Assembly: GCF_004959935.1 (NCBI RefSeq)
Contig: NZ_SMYN01000009.1
Coordinates: forward strand, 1 to 64,000
Source: Falsirhodobacter xinxiangensis
GTDB lineage: Bacteria; Pseudomonadota; Alphaproteobacteria; Rhodobacterales; Rhodobacteraceae
Direction of reading: 5' to 3'
DNA length: 64,000 nucleotides
Shown here in pieces: positions 55,614 through 64,000 of this stretch. Every line of letters starts with the position of its first letter. Positions within the stretch are counted from its first letter, which is position 1. A model generated the notes under the pieces. It was not told the DNA's origin, made no database searches, and saw nothing but the letters and a program-made list of their open reading frames with translations. Position numbers and translations under genes: made by a program.

Positions 55614-56957
55614 TCAAAGCCGCCGCACCGACGGCCGCGAAAAACTCGCCGCCGAATCGATCATCAGATCCCACAACCCCCAGACCAATGCATCCACCCG
55701 GTCTGGCGATCCCTTCCCCTCATACCCGCGCACGCTCATGCGGCACATCTGATCCTCCAGCTTCGCCAGCCCGCGCACATGCCGAACCCGCCCTTGCTCA
55801 TACAAAGCCGCCACAGGCTCCGCCCGCGCGACCTTCCCCTTGGCCGCCCGCACCGCCCGAAACGGCACCAAGGGATCAATCGAGCGGATGACCTGCTCCA
55901 CCAGATCCCCACCCTGATTGACCTCCGCCACCAACCGGTCCGCCCCATGCCGCGCCATCGCCGCCAAAGCCGCCCGCGCCCAAGCATCCGGCGACGCCGC
56001 GCTCATACTGGCATCCTCCAGCACCACAGCCTTCCACCCGGTCGGCGAGCCGTCCATCACACAGCCCACCACAACGATCCCGCACTCGTCCGACCCCGCA
56101 TGCCCCGTCACCGGCGGATCGACGGCCACGACCACCCGGTCCATCCGCCCCACCGAGTCCAACCGCCCCGCCTCCAACATGGCGGTCGTCCACATCGCCC
56201 CCTCCACATCGTCCAGCAAAACGCCGTCCAACTCCTGCATCCCCAGCCGCGTCCCCTCATACCGCGCCCGCACCTCCTCCAGGAACGAGGCCGCCAGATA
56301 CGCCCGGTTCGCCTCCGTCGGCGCATGTGTCACGACCGTGGACGGGTTCTTCAAAACCCCCTTCAACGCCGGCACGTTCCGCGGCGTCGTCGTCACCACC
56401 TGCCGCGGATTATCCCCCAGCCGCAGCGCAAATTGCAGCATGTCCCAAACCTCCTCTCCCTTCTTCCACTTCGCCAACTCGTCCACCCAAGCGGCATCGA
56501 ACTGCGGCCCCCGCAGCGCCTCCGGCTCATGCGCCGAAAAACACTGCGCAACCGCACCGTTCGGCCAGACCAGCCGCTTCCGCCCCGCCTCCCATTCCGG
56601 CTTTCGATCAGGCGGAGAGCACGCCAAAATCCCGCTCTCCCCGAACACCATCACCTCCCGCACCTGATCGAACGTCTCGCCCACCAGCGCCACGCGCCGC
56701 GACCGCCCCGCATCCAGCGGCCCCGCCCCCTCGACCTCGGCCCGCACCCATTCCGACCCGGCACGGGTCTTCCCCGCCCCGCGCCCACCCATGATCACCC
56801 AGGATTTCCAAACCCCATCGGGCGGCAACTGATGCGGCAACGCCCAGAATTCGAACATCCACGGCAACGCCAACAACGCGTTCTCGCTCAAGCCCCCCAG
56901 AAACTCGTCAACCTGCTCCTGCGTCGCGGAGGCGAGCCAGCCTGCGCCCGATCTCAT
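55614..56957 (-). CDS. GTA terminase large subunit (gene 2)
   Basis: A protein of about 447 residues, the packaging motor. Walker A MGGRGAGKTRAG, Walker B FDAAWVDELA and the nuclease residues VAVDPPVTG, then NQGGDLVEQVI are visible. I chose ATG 56957 (GGAG upstream), which leaves 50 bases of overlap with gene 1; the frame is open back to 57041. It cuts and packs host DNA with little sequence preference. Confidence 0.9.
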   Translation of the reverse strand: MRSGAGWLASATQEQVDEFLGGLSENALLALPWMFEFWALPHQLPPDGVWKSWVIMGGRGAGKTRAGSEWVRAEVEGAGPLDAGRSRRVALVGETFDQVREVMVFGESGILACSPPDRKPEWEAGRKRLVWPNGAVAQCFSAHEPEALRGPQFDAAWVDELAKWKKGEEVWDMLQFALRLGDNPRQVVTTTPRNVPALKGVLKNPSTVVTHAPTEANRAYLAASFLEEVRARYEGTRLGMQELDGVLLDDVEGAMWTTAMLEAGRLDSVGRMDRVVVAVDPPVTGHAGSDECGIVVVGCVMDGSPTGWKAVVLEDASMSAASPDAWARAALAAMARHGADRLVAEVNQGGDLVEQVIRSIDPLVPFRAVRAAKGKVARAEPVAALYEQGRVRHVRGLAKLEDQMCRMSVRGYEGKGSPDRVDALVWGLWDLMIDSAASFSRPSVRRL

Positions 56958-57231
56958 CGCGCGCGGCTCCAAGGTCGAGCGCACCTCCCCCGACGATTCC
57001 TCCAACCTGCTTGCGAAGTTTTTCAACCCGTGTCCTTTCATCCATCACCATCTGAAGCGCAGCGCGCAGGTCCTTGACCGCCTTCACCGCATTCCCGACC
57101 TCACCCAGATCCCCCTCGCCCAGCTTTCGCCGCGCAAGCGCCAGTTCTCCCGCAACTTCCCGGTAAAGCTCCTCGGTCTCCGCAAGCAGATCGACCTGCG
57201 AAGCCTCCTCGAACGGAAAATCCATCTTCAT
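56908..57231 (-). CDS. GTA gene 1, small terminase-like subunit
   Basis: A 107-residue helical protein with an acidic start (MKMDFPFEEASQVDLLAET). It is at the position of gene 1 in the Rhodobacter GTA, which acts as a small terminase. ATG 57231 was chosen, with MDF at 57225 as alternative. First gene of the cluster, after the leader with promoter and hairpin. Confidence 0.8.
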   Translation of the reverse strand: MKMDFPFEEASQVDLLAETEELYREVAGELALARRKLGEGDLGEVGNAVKAVKDLRAALQMVMDERTRVEKLRKQVGGIVGGGALDLGAARDEIGRRLARLRDAGAG

Positions 57232-57273
57232 CACTGCACCCCGCCTCTCATGCCATCCCCGCACGAGCGAAAC

Positions 57274-57310
57274 GAAAAAAGCGGCACCGGGGTCACCCCC
57301 CGAGCCGCTT
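57274..57310 (-). terminator. Terminator hairpin between mltG and GTA gene 1
   Basis: On the minus strand: AAGCGGCTCGGGGGG, a short loop, then CCCCGGTGCCGCTTTTTT. The stem ends in a run of six T, typical of a Rho-independent terminator. It lies about 100 bases after mltG and about 43 bases before gene 1, so any promoter before it must be read through it. Confidence 0.75.
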
Positions 57311-57336
57311 CGCCCACTTCTCCTAGCATGCCATAA

Positions 57337-57365
57337 CCCCTACACGCAGCCGCGCGCAAAGTCAA
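57337..57365 (-). promoter_or_regulatory. Candidate GTA promoter
   Basis: On the minus strand TTGACT (57365-57360) is followed after 17 bases by TAGGGG (57342-57337). The -35 is good and the -10 is weak, which suits an activator-dependent promoter. It lies about 110 bases before gene 1 and upstream of the terminator hairpin. Prediction from sequence only. Confidence 0.45.
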
Positions 57366-57395
57366 GCAATATCAATGCGTTGCGCGAACGCCGCG

Positions 57396-57410
57396 TTAAC
57401 GCCCCGTCAA
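57396..57410 (-). promoter_or_regulatory. Near-CtrA box upstream of the GTA promoter
   Basis: TTGACGGGGCGTTAA on the minus strand matches TTAA-N7-TTAA in seven of eight positions. It directly follows the mltG stop codon and sits about 30 bases upstream of the TTGACT element. In Rhodobacter capsulatus GTA expression depends on CtrA. Confidence 0.45.
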
Positions 57411-58589
57411 CTATTCCGCCGTCTGAACCCCGCCTTCGGGCACCTGTCCCTGCTGCCGCTCGATCTCGCGCCAGCGCCGGACATTGGCGTTATGCTCATC
57501 CAGCGTCCGCGCAAAGGCATGCCCACCCGACCCATCCGCCACAAAGAACACATAGTCGCTCTGCGCCGGATGCAGCGTCGCCTCGATGCTCAACCGCCCC
57601 GGATTGGCGATCGGCGTCGGCGGCAACCCGTCGATGACATAGGTGTTGTAGGGCGTCGCCCGCCGCAACTCGCTCTGCCGCAGACCGCGCCCAAGCACGC
57701 CCTCGCCGTTGGTCACGCCATAGATCACCGTCGGGTCGGTCTGCAAACGCATCCCCTGCCGCAGCCGGTTCACGAATACCGACGCAACCATCGGCCGCTC
57801 GGCGGCCACCCCGGTCTCCTTCTCGACGATGGACGCCATCACAAGCGCCTCCGCCGGCGTCTCATACGGCAGCCCTTCCTCGCGCGAGGCCCAAAGATCC
57901 GCCAGAATACCTTCCTGCCGCGCCACCATCAAATCCAGCAGCGCCTCGCGGTCATCGCCCCGCTCCACGGCATAGCTGTCGGGCGCAAGGCTCCCCTCGG
58001 CAGGCAGCGCAGCAACCTCGCCCTCAAGAAAGTCGGCTTTCTTCAGGCTCTCAACCACCTGCCAGCTGGTCACGCCTTCAGCCAAGGTCACCCGCCAGCG
58101 CAGATCGCCCTCGGCCACCGCATCGGTATAGGCCGCCGGAACCTCGCCCGAGGGGTCGAACTTCGCCACCTCGACCAGCCGTCCGCTGGCCGGGTCCAGA
58201 TCGCGCAGTACGACTTGCGCAAGGTTCACCCCGATCTGCAGCACAACTTCGGTCCCGCAGGTCGATTGCCCGCCCGTCGTGATGGCATCCAGCACCTGCG
58301 GCATCGACGCATTCGCCGGAACCAGCCATGCGCCGAACTTCAGCAGCCCGGCCTTGTCGGTATAATCGGCACCGACGCGAAAGATGCTGGCATTGGAAAT
58401 CGCCCCCATCTCCGCCAGATCGCCCGACACCGCCCGCATAGACGCGCCCCGGTCCACGCGCACGCAAACCGCTTGCGCCAGCGGCCCCGGCTCATAGAAT
58501 TTCTGCCGCCCCCAGGCGAGCAAGCCCGCCGCAAGCACCAGCACCACGATGAACAGCGTCAGCGCGTTCGAGGCGACGGATTTCCACAT
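57411..58589 (-). CDS. mltG: Endolytic murein transglycosylase MltG
   Basis: A 392-residue inner-membrane enzyme that cuts nascent peptidoglycan and sets strand length. One N-terminal transmembrane helix (LTLFIVVLVLAAGLLAW) precedes LysM-like and YceG domains. The catalytic Glu is in ASIVEKETGVAAERP; LQTDPTVIYG and YNTY...GLPPTPI are typical. It starts on the fabF stop (TGATG). It is the last gene of the fab group before the GTA cluster. Confidence 0.95.
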   Translation of the reverse strand: MWKSVASNALTLFIVVLVLAAGLLAWGRQKFYEPGPLAQAVCVRVDRGASMRAVSGDLAEMGAISNASIFRVGADYTDKAGLLKFGAWLVPANASMPQVLDAITTGGQSTCGTEVVLQIGVNLAQVVLRDLDPASGRLVEVAKFDPSGEVPAAYTDAVAEGDLRWRVTLAEGVTSWQVVESLKKADFLEGEVAALPAEGSLAPDSYAVERGDDREALLDLMVARQEGILADLWASREEGLPYETPAEALVMASIVEKETGVAAERPMVASVFVNRLRQGMRLQTDPTVIYGVTNGEGVLGRGLRQSELRRATPYNTYVIDGLPPTPIANPGRLSIEATLHPAQSDYVFFVADGSGGHAFARTLDEHNANVRRWREIERQQGQVPEGGVQTAE

Positions 58590-59851
58590 CAGCCCTCAAC
58601 CCGCCCAAGAACGAGGCTCGCATTCGTCCCGCCGAACCCGAACGAGTTCGAAAGCGCGATGTCGATCTTGCGCTTCACCGCCTTGTTCGGTGCCAGATCC
58701 AGCTTCGGCGCCACCGCCGGATTGTCCAGGTTGATCGTCGGCGGCGCAATCTGGTCACGGATCGCCAGCACGCAGAAGATCGCCTCGACCGAGCCAGCCG
58801 CGCCCAGCAGATGCCCGATGGCCGATTTCGTCGAAGACATCGTGGCCGAAGCCGCCGCATCCCCCATCAGCCGCTCCACCGCGCCCAGTTCGATCGTATC
58901 CGCCATGGTCGAAGTCCCATGCGCGTTGATGTAATCCACTGCCGACGGCTCCAGCCCAGCGCGTTTCAACGCGGCCGCCATCGCGCGGTATCCGCCGTCG
59001 CCATCCTCGGACGGCGCGGTGATGTGATAGGCGTCACCCGACATCCCGTAGCCCAGCACCTCGGCATAGATTTTCGCGCCGCGCGCCTTGGCGTGCTCGT
59101 ATTCCTCCAGCACGACGATGCCGGCACCCTCGCCCATCACGAACCCGTCGCGATCCGCGTCATAGGGGCGCGAGGCCTTCTCCGGCTCGTCCCCGCGTTT
59201 GGTCGACAGCGCCTTGCACGCGTTGAACCCGGCGATCCCGATCTCGGAAATCGGGCTCTCGGCCCCGCCCGCGACCATCACGTCGGCATCGCCAAAGGCG
59301 ATCAGCCGCGCCGCATCGCCAATCGCATGGGCACCCGTCGAACAGGCCGTCACGACAGCATGGTTCGGCCCCTTGAAGCCGAAGCGGATCGAAACCTGCC
59401 CCGACACGAGGTTGATCAGCGATCCGGGAATGAAGAACGGAGACACCCGCTTGGCGCCCTTTTCCTTGATCAGCACCGCCGTATCCGCGATCGACGACAA
59501 GCCGCCGATCCCCGACCCGATCATCACGCCCGTACGCTCGCGATCCTCGTCCGATTCCGGCTTCCAGCCCGAATCCTCGACCGCCTGCACTGCCGCCGCC
59601 ATGCCATAGACGATGAAATCGTCCACCTTGCGCTGGTCCTTCGGCTCCATCCAGTCGTCGGGGTTGAAGGTCCCGTCCGACCCGTCGCCACGCGGAATCT
59701 CGCAAGCGTATTTCGTCACCACATTGACCGGATCGAACCGCGTGATCGTCCCCGCCCCCGATTGCCCTTCCAGCAGACGCTTCCACGTCTCCTCGACACC
59801 GCATGCCAGCGGCGTGACCATACCAAGACCCGTGACGACGACCCGACGCAT
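58589..59851 (-). CDS. fabF: 3-oxoacyl-ACP synthase II
   Basis: A 420-residue condensing enzyme of fatty acid elongation. The active-site triad is seen in VVTACSTGAHA (C170), YINAHGTSTMADT and IGHLLGAAGSVEA. ATG 59851 is preferred (AGAGG upstream); another ATG two codons earlier is less well spaced. The acpP and fabG genes lie further right on the same strand, but the phytochrome pair is inserted between. Confidence 0.95.
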   Translation of the reverse strand: MRRVVVTGLGMVTPLACGVEETWKRLLEGQSGAGTITRFDPVNVVTKYACEIPRGDGSDGTFNPDDWMEPKDQRKVDDFIVYGMAAAVQAVEDSGWKPESDEDRERTGVMIGSGIGGLSSIADTAVLIKEKGAKRVSPFFIPGSLINLVSGQVSIRFGFKGPNHAVVTACSTGAHAIGDAARLIAFGDADVMVAGGAESPISEIGIAGFNACKALSTKRGDEPEKASRPYDADRDGFVMGEGAGIVVLEEYEHAKARGAKIYAEVLGYGMSGDAYHITAPSEDGDGGYRAMAAALKRAGLEPSAVDYINAHGTSTMADTIELGAVERLMGDAAASATMSSTKSAIGHLLGAAGSVEAIFCVLAIRDQIAPPTINLDNPAVAPKLDLAPNKAVKRKIDIALSNSFGFGGTNASLVLGRVEG

Positions 59852-59983
59852 CGGCATACCTCTCTGAAGACTTCGCCGCCTGATACACTTCGGTGCGACC
59901 CTTCGCAACATAACGCGCCAAAACCGCCCGGCCATGCCATCGCAACCCTTGCGCCGCGCCGTGATCCGGCTAGGTTCTGCGCG

Positions 59984-60481
59984 ATGAATACGATGCGGCG
60001 CAACTCCGACAGACGCTGGCAGTTGCGCGACGCGACGGCCCATTCCCACGCCGCCCTCGATGCCGCCGTGGGCTCCTTTGACGATGCCGGAAGCTATGCG
60101 CGCTACCTGACCGCGATCCACGCCTTCCGCGCGCCGCTGAACAGCGACATAACGCCTCTGGTTGCGCAGGACATGGCCGATCTGGGCCTTCCCGTTCCCG
60201 CGACCCACCCCGCGCCGCAGCCTAAGGGCAGCGCACTCCTCGGCCAGCTCTACGTCCTCGAAGGCGCGGCGCTTGGCGGGCAGATCCTGCGCAAGCGCGC
60301 CGCCCGCCTCGGCTATGACGAAACCTTCGGCGCGCGGCATCTGGCGGTCACGACCCAAGGCTGGCTCGCCTTCCTCGCAAGGCTCGATGCCGAACCCGAA
60401 TACGACGCGCAAGCGGCGATCGACACCGCCAACGCCACCTTCGCCCTCGCGCTGCACGCCTTCACGAAAGCCGACGAATGA
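59984..60481 (+). CDS. bphO: Biliverdin-producing heme oxygenase
   Basis: A 165-residue heme oxygenase that makes biliverdin from heme. HSHAALDAAVGSF contains the proximal His that binds heme; LLGQLYVLEGAALGGQILRK is the distal-helix glycine-rich sequence typical of BphO. The stop overlaps the phytochrome start (ATGA, 60478), so chromophore and receptor are co-made. Confidence 0.85.
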   Translation: MNTMRRNSDRRWQLRDATAHSHAALDAAVGSFDDAGSYARYLTAIHAFRAPLNSDITPLVAQDMADLGLPVPATHPAPQPKGSALLGQLYVLEGAALGGQILRKRAARLGYDETFGARHLAVTTQGWLAFLARLDAEPEYDAQAAIDTANATFALALHAFTKADE

Positions 60482-62985
60482 CCGAACCCGTCACGCTCAG
60501 CAACTGCGATCAGGAACCGATCCACATCCCCGGCGCCACCCAACCCCACGGCGCGCTGCTGGCCTTCGACAGCACGCTCGACAGCCTGCTGCGCCATTCC
60601 GCCAATGCCGCCGAAATCCTCGGCACCCCGGTCGCGACCGGCCTCGACGCGGGCGCCATCATCGGCCCCACCATCCGCGAAGCCGCCCTTTCCGCGCTGG
60701 AGGTCACCGATTCCGACCGTCGCCCCGCGCTGATCTTCGACCTGCAGCTTCCGTCGGGCATCGCGGCCGACATCGCCGTCCATGTCAGCGGCAGCACCAT
60801 CGTGGTCGAGATCGAGCCCGCCCGCCGCTCCGGCACGGTCCCGCTGCAGACCACGCGCCTGCTGATCGATCGCATCACCGGCATCGACCGCGTCGAAACC
60901 CTCGCCCCCGAGGTTGCGCGCCTGATGCGCCGCACACTCGGCTACGACCGGGTCATGGTCTATGAATTCGCACGCGACGGATCGGGCAAGGTGCTGGCCG
61001 AAGAAAAGGCCGACCACCTCGAAAGCTTCCTCGGCCAGCACTTCCCGGCCTCCGACATCCCGGCCCAGGCCCGCGCGCTCTACCTTCGCAACACGATCCG
61101 CTTGATCTCCGACGCGTCGGGCGCACGCATCCCGCTGGTCCCCGAACTTCTCGACGGCCGCCCGCTGGACATGTCGCAGGCCCACCTGCGCGCCGTCTCG
61201 CCCATCCATTGCGAATACCTGCGCAACATGGGCGTCTCCGCCTCCATGTCCGTGTCGATCATCGTGGATGGCGCGCTTTGGGGCCTGATCGCCTGCCACC
61301 ACTACGCCCCGCGCATCCTGTCGATGGCCGAACGCGTCGCGGCGGAAATGTTTGGCGAGTTTCTGTCGCTCCACCTCGGCACCATCCTGCGCAAACGCAA
61401 GCTGGACAACGCCGCCGCCATCCGCACCCAGCTCGACCGCCTCTCCCGCCTGACCGAGGTGGAGGATCTGGGCGCGATGATCCGCGACAATCTTTCGGGC
61501 TTCATGTCGATGATCCAATGCGACGGCATCGCCGTCCTGATGGAGAACGAACTTCAGACCCAGGGCCTCACCCCCGCCGAGGATGACGTGCGCAGTCTCG
61601 CCCGGTCCATCGCCCAAAGGGCGAACGGAAATGTCTGGGCCAGCGAATCCCTCGTCCGCACCTTCCCGCAGGCCGAGGCGTTCCACACCCGCGCCGCCGG
61701 TGTCCTCGCCCTGCCGCTGTCCCAGCTTCCGCGCGACTGGCTGCTGTTCTTCCGCCGCGAACAGGTCCACACGCTGAACTGGGCGGGCAACCCTGACAAG
61801 ACCTATGACACCGGCCCCTTGGGCGACCGCCTGACCCCGCGCAAAAGCTTCGCGATCTGGAAAGAGGAAGTGCACCGCCGCTCCGCCCCGTGGACGGATG
61901 ACGACTTCGGCACCGCCAATGCCCTGCGCACGGCCATCGTCGAAATCGTCCTGCTGCACAACGAGCTGCTGGCCGAGGAACGCTCCAAGGCCGATCTGCG
62001 CCAGCGCGTCCTGAACGACGAGCTGAACCACCGGGTCAAGAACATCCTCGCCGTCATCAAATCGGTGATCGGCCAGCCGGTCGAACAGGGCCGCACGCTG
62101 GAATCCTACGTCTCGGCACTCAAGGGCCGCATTCAGGCGCTGTCCTTCGCCCATGATCAGGTGATGCGCGGCGATGGCGGCGGCTCGCTGCAAGGGCTGC
62201 TGCAAGCCGAACTCTCCCCCTATGCCGGAAGCGCCCGCCTGCATCTGGACGGCCCCGAGGCGCTTCTGGACAGCCGCGGCTTTTCCGTCATGGCGCAGGT
62301 CCTGCACGAGATGGCAACCAACGCCGCCAAATACGGCGCCCTCTCGCGCGCGGGGGCCCAGCTTTCCGTCACATGGGGCCCGACACCCGAAGGCGACTGC
62401 CGCCTCGCATGGCGCGAAAGCGGTGGCCCCCCGGTCGTGCCACCCTCGCGATCGGGCTTCGGCTCGTTGCTGCTGGAACGCTCGCTGCCTTTCGATCTTG
62501 GCGGCTCCAGCCGCATCGACTACCTCCCCAGCGGGGTCGAGGCGGATTTCATCCTGCCCGCCCGCCACGTCCGGTTCGACTCCGGCCCCACCCCTCTCGC
62601 GGAGAAGACCGTGACGACCGATACCAAACGCCTGCCGGAGACCGCGCATCTGCTGCTTCTGGAAGATCAGCTTCTCATCGCGATGGATGTGGAGGCGATG
62701 CTTCAGGAATCCGGCTTCACGCGCATTTCGCTGGCCCGCAACGTCGAACAGGCGCTGGCCATCATCGACCAAGGCGTGGAACTCGCGATGCTGGACGTGA
62801 ACCTCGGGCGCGAAACCTCGGTTCCGGTGGCCGAAGAACTGCACCGCCGCGGCATCCCCTTCGTTTTCGCCACCGGCTATGACGAACGCTCGGCCCTGCC
62901 CGAAGGGCTGCGCCACGTCCCGGTGGTCCGCAAACCCTACGAGGTGGAGAACCTGCTCGAAGCCCTGGCCCGCGCCTACGGCTGA
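60478..62985 (+). CDS. bphP: Bacteriophytochrome HWE histidine kinase with receiver domain
   Basis: An 835-residue red/far-red light sensor. The N-terminal PAS has C10 in SNCDQEPIHIPG, the biliverdin attachment site; GAF contains FPASDIP (D193); PHY follows. The kinase is of the HWE type: DELNHRVKN with H518, LHEMATNAAKYG, and WRESGGPPV with the HWE tryptophan. The C-terminal receiver has D773 in AMLDVNLG. Fused sensor, kinase and receiver make a hybrid kinase; the output target is not in the window. Confidence 0.95.
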   Translation: MTEPVTLSNCDQEPIHIPGATQPHGALLAFDSTLDSLLRHSANAAEILGTPVATGLDAGAIIGPTIREAALSALEVTDSDRRPALIFDLQLPSGIAADIAVHVSGSTIVVEIEPARRSGTVPLQTTRLLIDRITGIDRVETLAPEVARLMRRTLGYDRVMVYEFARDGSGKVLAEEKADHLESFLGQHFPASDIPAQARALYLRNTIRLISDASGARIPLVPELLDGRPLDMSQAHLRAVSPIHCEYLRNMGVSASMSVSIIVDGALWGLIACHHYAPRILSMAERVAAEMFGEFLSLHLGTILRKRKLDNAAAIRTQLDRLSRLTEVEDLGAMIRDNLSGFMSMIQCDGIAVLMENELQTQGLTPAEDDVRSLARSIAQRANGNVWASESLVRTFPQAEAFHTRAAGVLALPLSQLPRDWLLFFRREQVHTLNWAGNPDKTYDTGPLGDRLTPRKSFAIWKEEVHRRSAPWTDDDFGTANALRTAIVEIVLLHNELLAEERSKADLRQRVLNDELNHRVKNILAVIKSVIGQPVEQGRTLESYVSALKGRIQALSFAHDQVMRGDGGGSLQGLLQAELSPYAGSARLHLDGPEALLDSRGFSVMAQVLHEMATNAAKYGALSRAGAQLSVTWGPTPEGDCRLAWRESGGPPVVPPSRSGFGSLLLERSLPFDLGGSSRIDYLPSGVEADFILPARHVRFDSGPTPLAEKTVTTDTKRLPETAHLLLLEDQLLIAMDVEAMLQESGFTRISLARNVEQALAIIDQGVELAMLDVNLGRETSVPVAEELHRRGIPFVFATGYDERSALPEGLRHVPVVRKPYEVENLLEALARAYG

Positions 62986-62991
62986 AACGAA

Positions 62992-63020
62992 AAAGGGCGC
63001 CCAACAGGGCGCCCTTTTCC
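62992..63020. terminator. Bidirectional terminator between bphP and acpP
   Basis: Stem AAGGGCGCCC / GGGCGCCCTT with loop AACA, flanked by AAAA on one side and TTTTCC on the other, so it can stop transcription from bphP (rightward) and from acpP (leftward). Confidence 0.85.
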
Positions 63021-63037
63021 TTAGAAGGCAGGAAAGC

Positions 63038-63271
63038 TCAGGCGGCTTCGGTGATGAATTTCACCGCATCGCCGAAGGTCTGGATGGTTTCCGCAGCGTC
63101 GTCCGGGATCTCGATGCCGAACTCTTCTTCGAAAGCCATCACCAGCTCGACGGTGTCGAGGCTGTCCGCGCCCAGATCGTCGATGAACGAGGCATTCTCG
63201 GTCACCTTTTCTTCTTCGACGCCCAGATGCTCGACGACGATCTTCTTCACGCGATCAGCGATGTCGCTCAT
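63038..63271 (-). CDS. acpP: Acyl carrier protein
   Basis: A 77-residue acidic carrier of fatty acid chains. [10 protein letters not shown] has S37, which receives phosphopantetheine. Family-typical length and sequence. Read leftward, away from fabG, with which it shares direction. The 169 bases between fabG and acpP hold no gene. Confidence 0.95.
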   Translation of the reverse strand: MSDIADRVKKIVVEHLGVEEEKVTENASFIDDLGADSLDTVELVMAFEEEFGIEIPDDAAETIQTFGDAVKFITEAA

Positions 63272-63440
63272 GTCACTTCCTCATTCGTTGCGGGAGCGGT
63301 CCCGTCATTTTGTCACTTGCCCCGGAAGGGCGATTGTCCCGACTTTCGTGACGGGTTGCCCCGGTGGCATTGCGGCCCCCGTGGTCTTGAAGCGCGCTAT
63401 AGCAAGGGTATGATGCCAAGGCAAACCCTTTCAAGGCCCA

Positions 63441-64000
63441 TCAGACCATCGTCATGCCGCCATTGACATGCAGGGTCGATCCGGTGACGTAACCGCCCTC
63501 GTCGCTGGCAAGATAAAGCACCGCCGCCGCGATGTCGCGCACTTCGCCCATACGGCCCGCGGGGATCTTCACCAGCAGCCGCTCGCGCTGTTCGTCGTTC
63601 AGCTTGTCGGTCATGGCGGTCGCGATGAAGCCGGGCGCGATGCAGTTGACGGTCACGCCGCGCGTCGCAACCTCGGCCGCCAGGCTTTTCGACATGCCCA
63701 CGATCCCGGCCTTCGCGGCGGCATAGTTCGCCTGCCCCGGATTGCCCCCGGTCCCCACGATGGACGAGATGTTGACGATCCGCCCCCAGCGGGTCTTCAT
63801 CATCCCGCGCAGCACCCCGCGCGACAGCCGGAAGGTCGAGGTCAGGTTCACGTCGATCACCTGCTCCCAGTCCTCGTCCGACATCCGCATCATCAGCCCG
63901 TCGCGCGTGATCCCGGCATTGTTCACCAGAATGTCCACCGACCCCATCGCGGCGATGGCCTGCTTGGGCAACTCCTCGACCGCCGCGGCATCCGAAAGAT
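63441..64000 (-). CDS. fabG: 3-oxoacyl-ACP reductase, N-terminus outside the window
   Basis: The last 186 or so residues of a short-chain dehydrogenase. VDILVNNAGITRDGLMMRM, NISSIVGTGGNPGQANYAAAKAG (catalytic Ser, Tyr and Lys) and NCIAPGFIATAMT are visible. The NADPH-binding N-terminus lies beyond 64000, where the frame continues open. It reduces 3-oxoacyl-ACP in fatty acid synthesis and precedes acpP on the minus strand. Confidence 0.95.
   Translation of the reverse strand, partial: LSDAAAVEELPKQAIAAMGSVDILVNNAGITRDGLMMRMSDEDWEQVIDVNLTSTFRLSRGVLRGMMKTRWGRIVNISSIVGTGGNPGQANYAAAKAGIVGMSKSLAAEVATRGVTVNCIAPGFIATAMTDKLNDEQRERLLVKIPAGRMGEVRDIAAAVLYLASDEGGYVTGSTLHVNGGMTMV

Noticed and set aside
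60313-62916. An 867-codon open frame antisense to the phytochrome gene
   Set aside because: Shadow of bphP; sequence rich in Gly, Arg and His without any known domain.

Overview
The window looks like part of a high-GC alphaproteobacterial chromosome, most likely Rhodobacteraceae. Four things point there: a complete gene transfer agent (GTA) head-tail cluster of the Rhodobacter capsulatus type next to mltG-fabF, a VPLPA-CTERM tail on a secreted phosphodiesterase, a ccmABCDG block, and sites resembling the CtrA box (TTAA-N7-TTAA). The family assignment is inference from gene content and order.

Left part, 1 to about 21.93 kb: an accessory region that I read as one end of a genomic island. It stops at a 3' fragment of a tRNA gene with a CAT anticodon (21869-21927), the usual footprint of integration into a tRNA gene. 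The intact tRNA and an integrase would then lie left of the window. The island holds: (a) four small unknown genes, two with membrane segments (1589-4568); (b) an AddB-like nuclease, an AddA-like UvrD helicase-nuclease, a WYL regulator and a small DNA-binding-like protein in one tight operon (4638-11805); (c) a phosphatase fused to a GIY-YIG nuclease (11886-13256); (d) a leftward operon of a Sir2 deacylase, two different GTPases, a papain-like peptidase and an HNH nuclease (17349 down to 13268); (e) an unknown gene pair, one possibly with an OGG-type glycosylase fold; (f) an ADP-ribosylglycohydrolase and a calcineurin-like phosphoesterase; (g) an AT-rich pair of unknown genes. Several island genes carry single-base frameshifts. 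Nuclease-helicase, Sir2, ADP-ribose and GTPase functions together suggest a defence or stress island. That reading is inference; no named defence system was matched.

Backbone, 22 to 43.6 kb: an outer membrane protein, exonuclease III, the PqiA/PqiA/PqiB/PqiC envelope lipid-transport operon, a Tat-exported serine hydrolase, a lipid A type acyltransferase, a DUF1223 protein, aconitase, the cytochrome c maturation genes ccmABCDG, SelO, a glycine-rich lipoprotein, a glycosidase with a serralysin-type secretion tail, a glycerophosphodiester phosphodiesterase, purB and an isolated fliG.

GTA, 43.6 to 57.2 kb: on the minus strand, genes 1 to 15 in the canonical order (terminase, portal, protease, capsid, connectors, tail tube, chaperones, short tape measure, baseplate, peptidase, very large tail-tip protein). 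A TTGACT-type promoter, a near-CtrA site and a terminator hairpin lie between mltG and gene 1. A very stable C(UUCG)G hairpin follows the capsid gene.

Right end, 57.4 to 64 kb: mltG, fabF, acpP and the start-truncated fabG (fatty acid and cell wall genes), interrupted by a rightward heme oxygenase-bacteriophytochrome pair (biliverdin synthesis plus a red-light HWE histidine kinase with a receiver domain).
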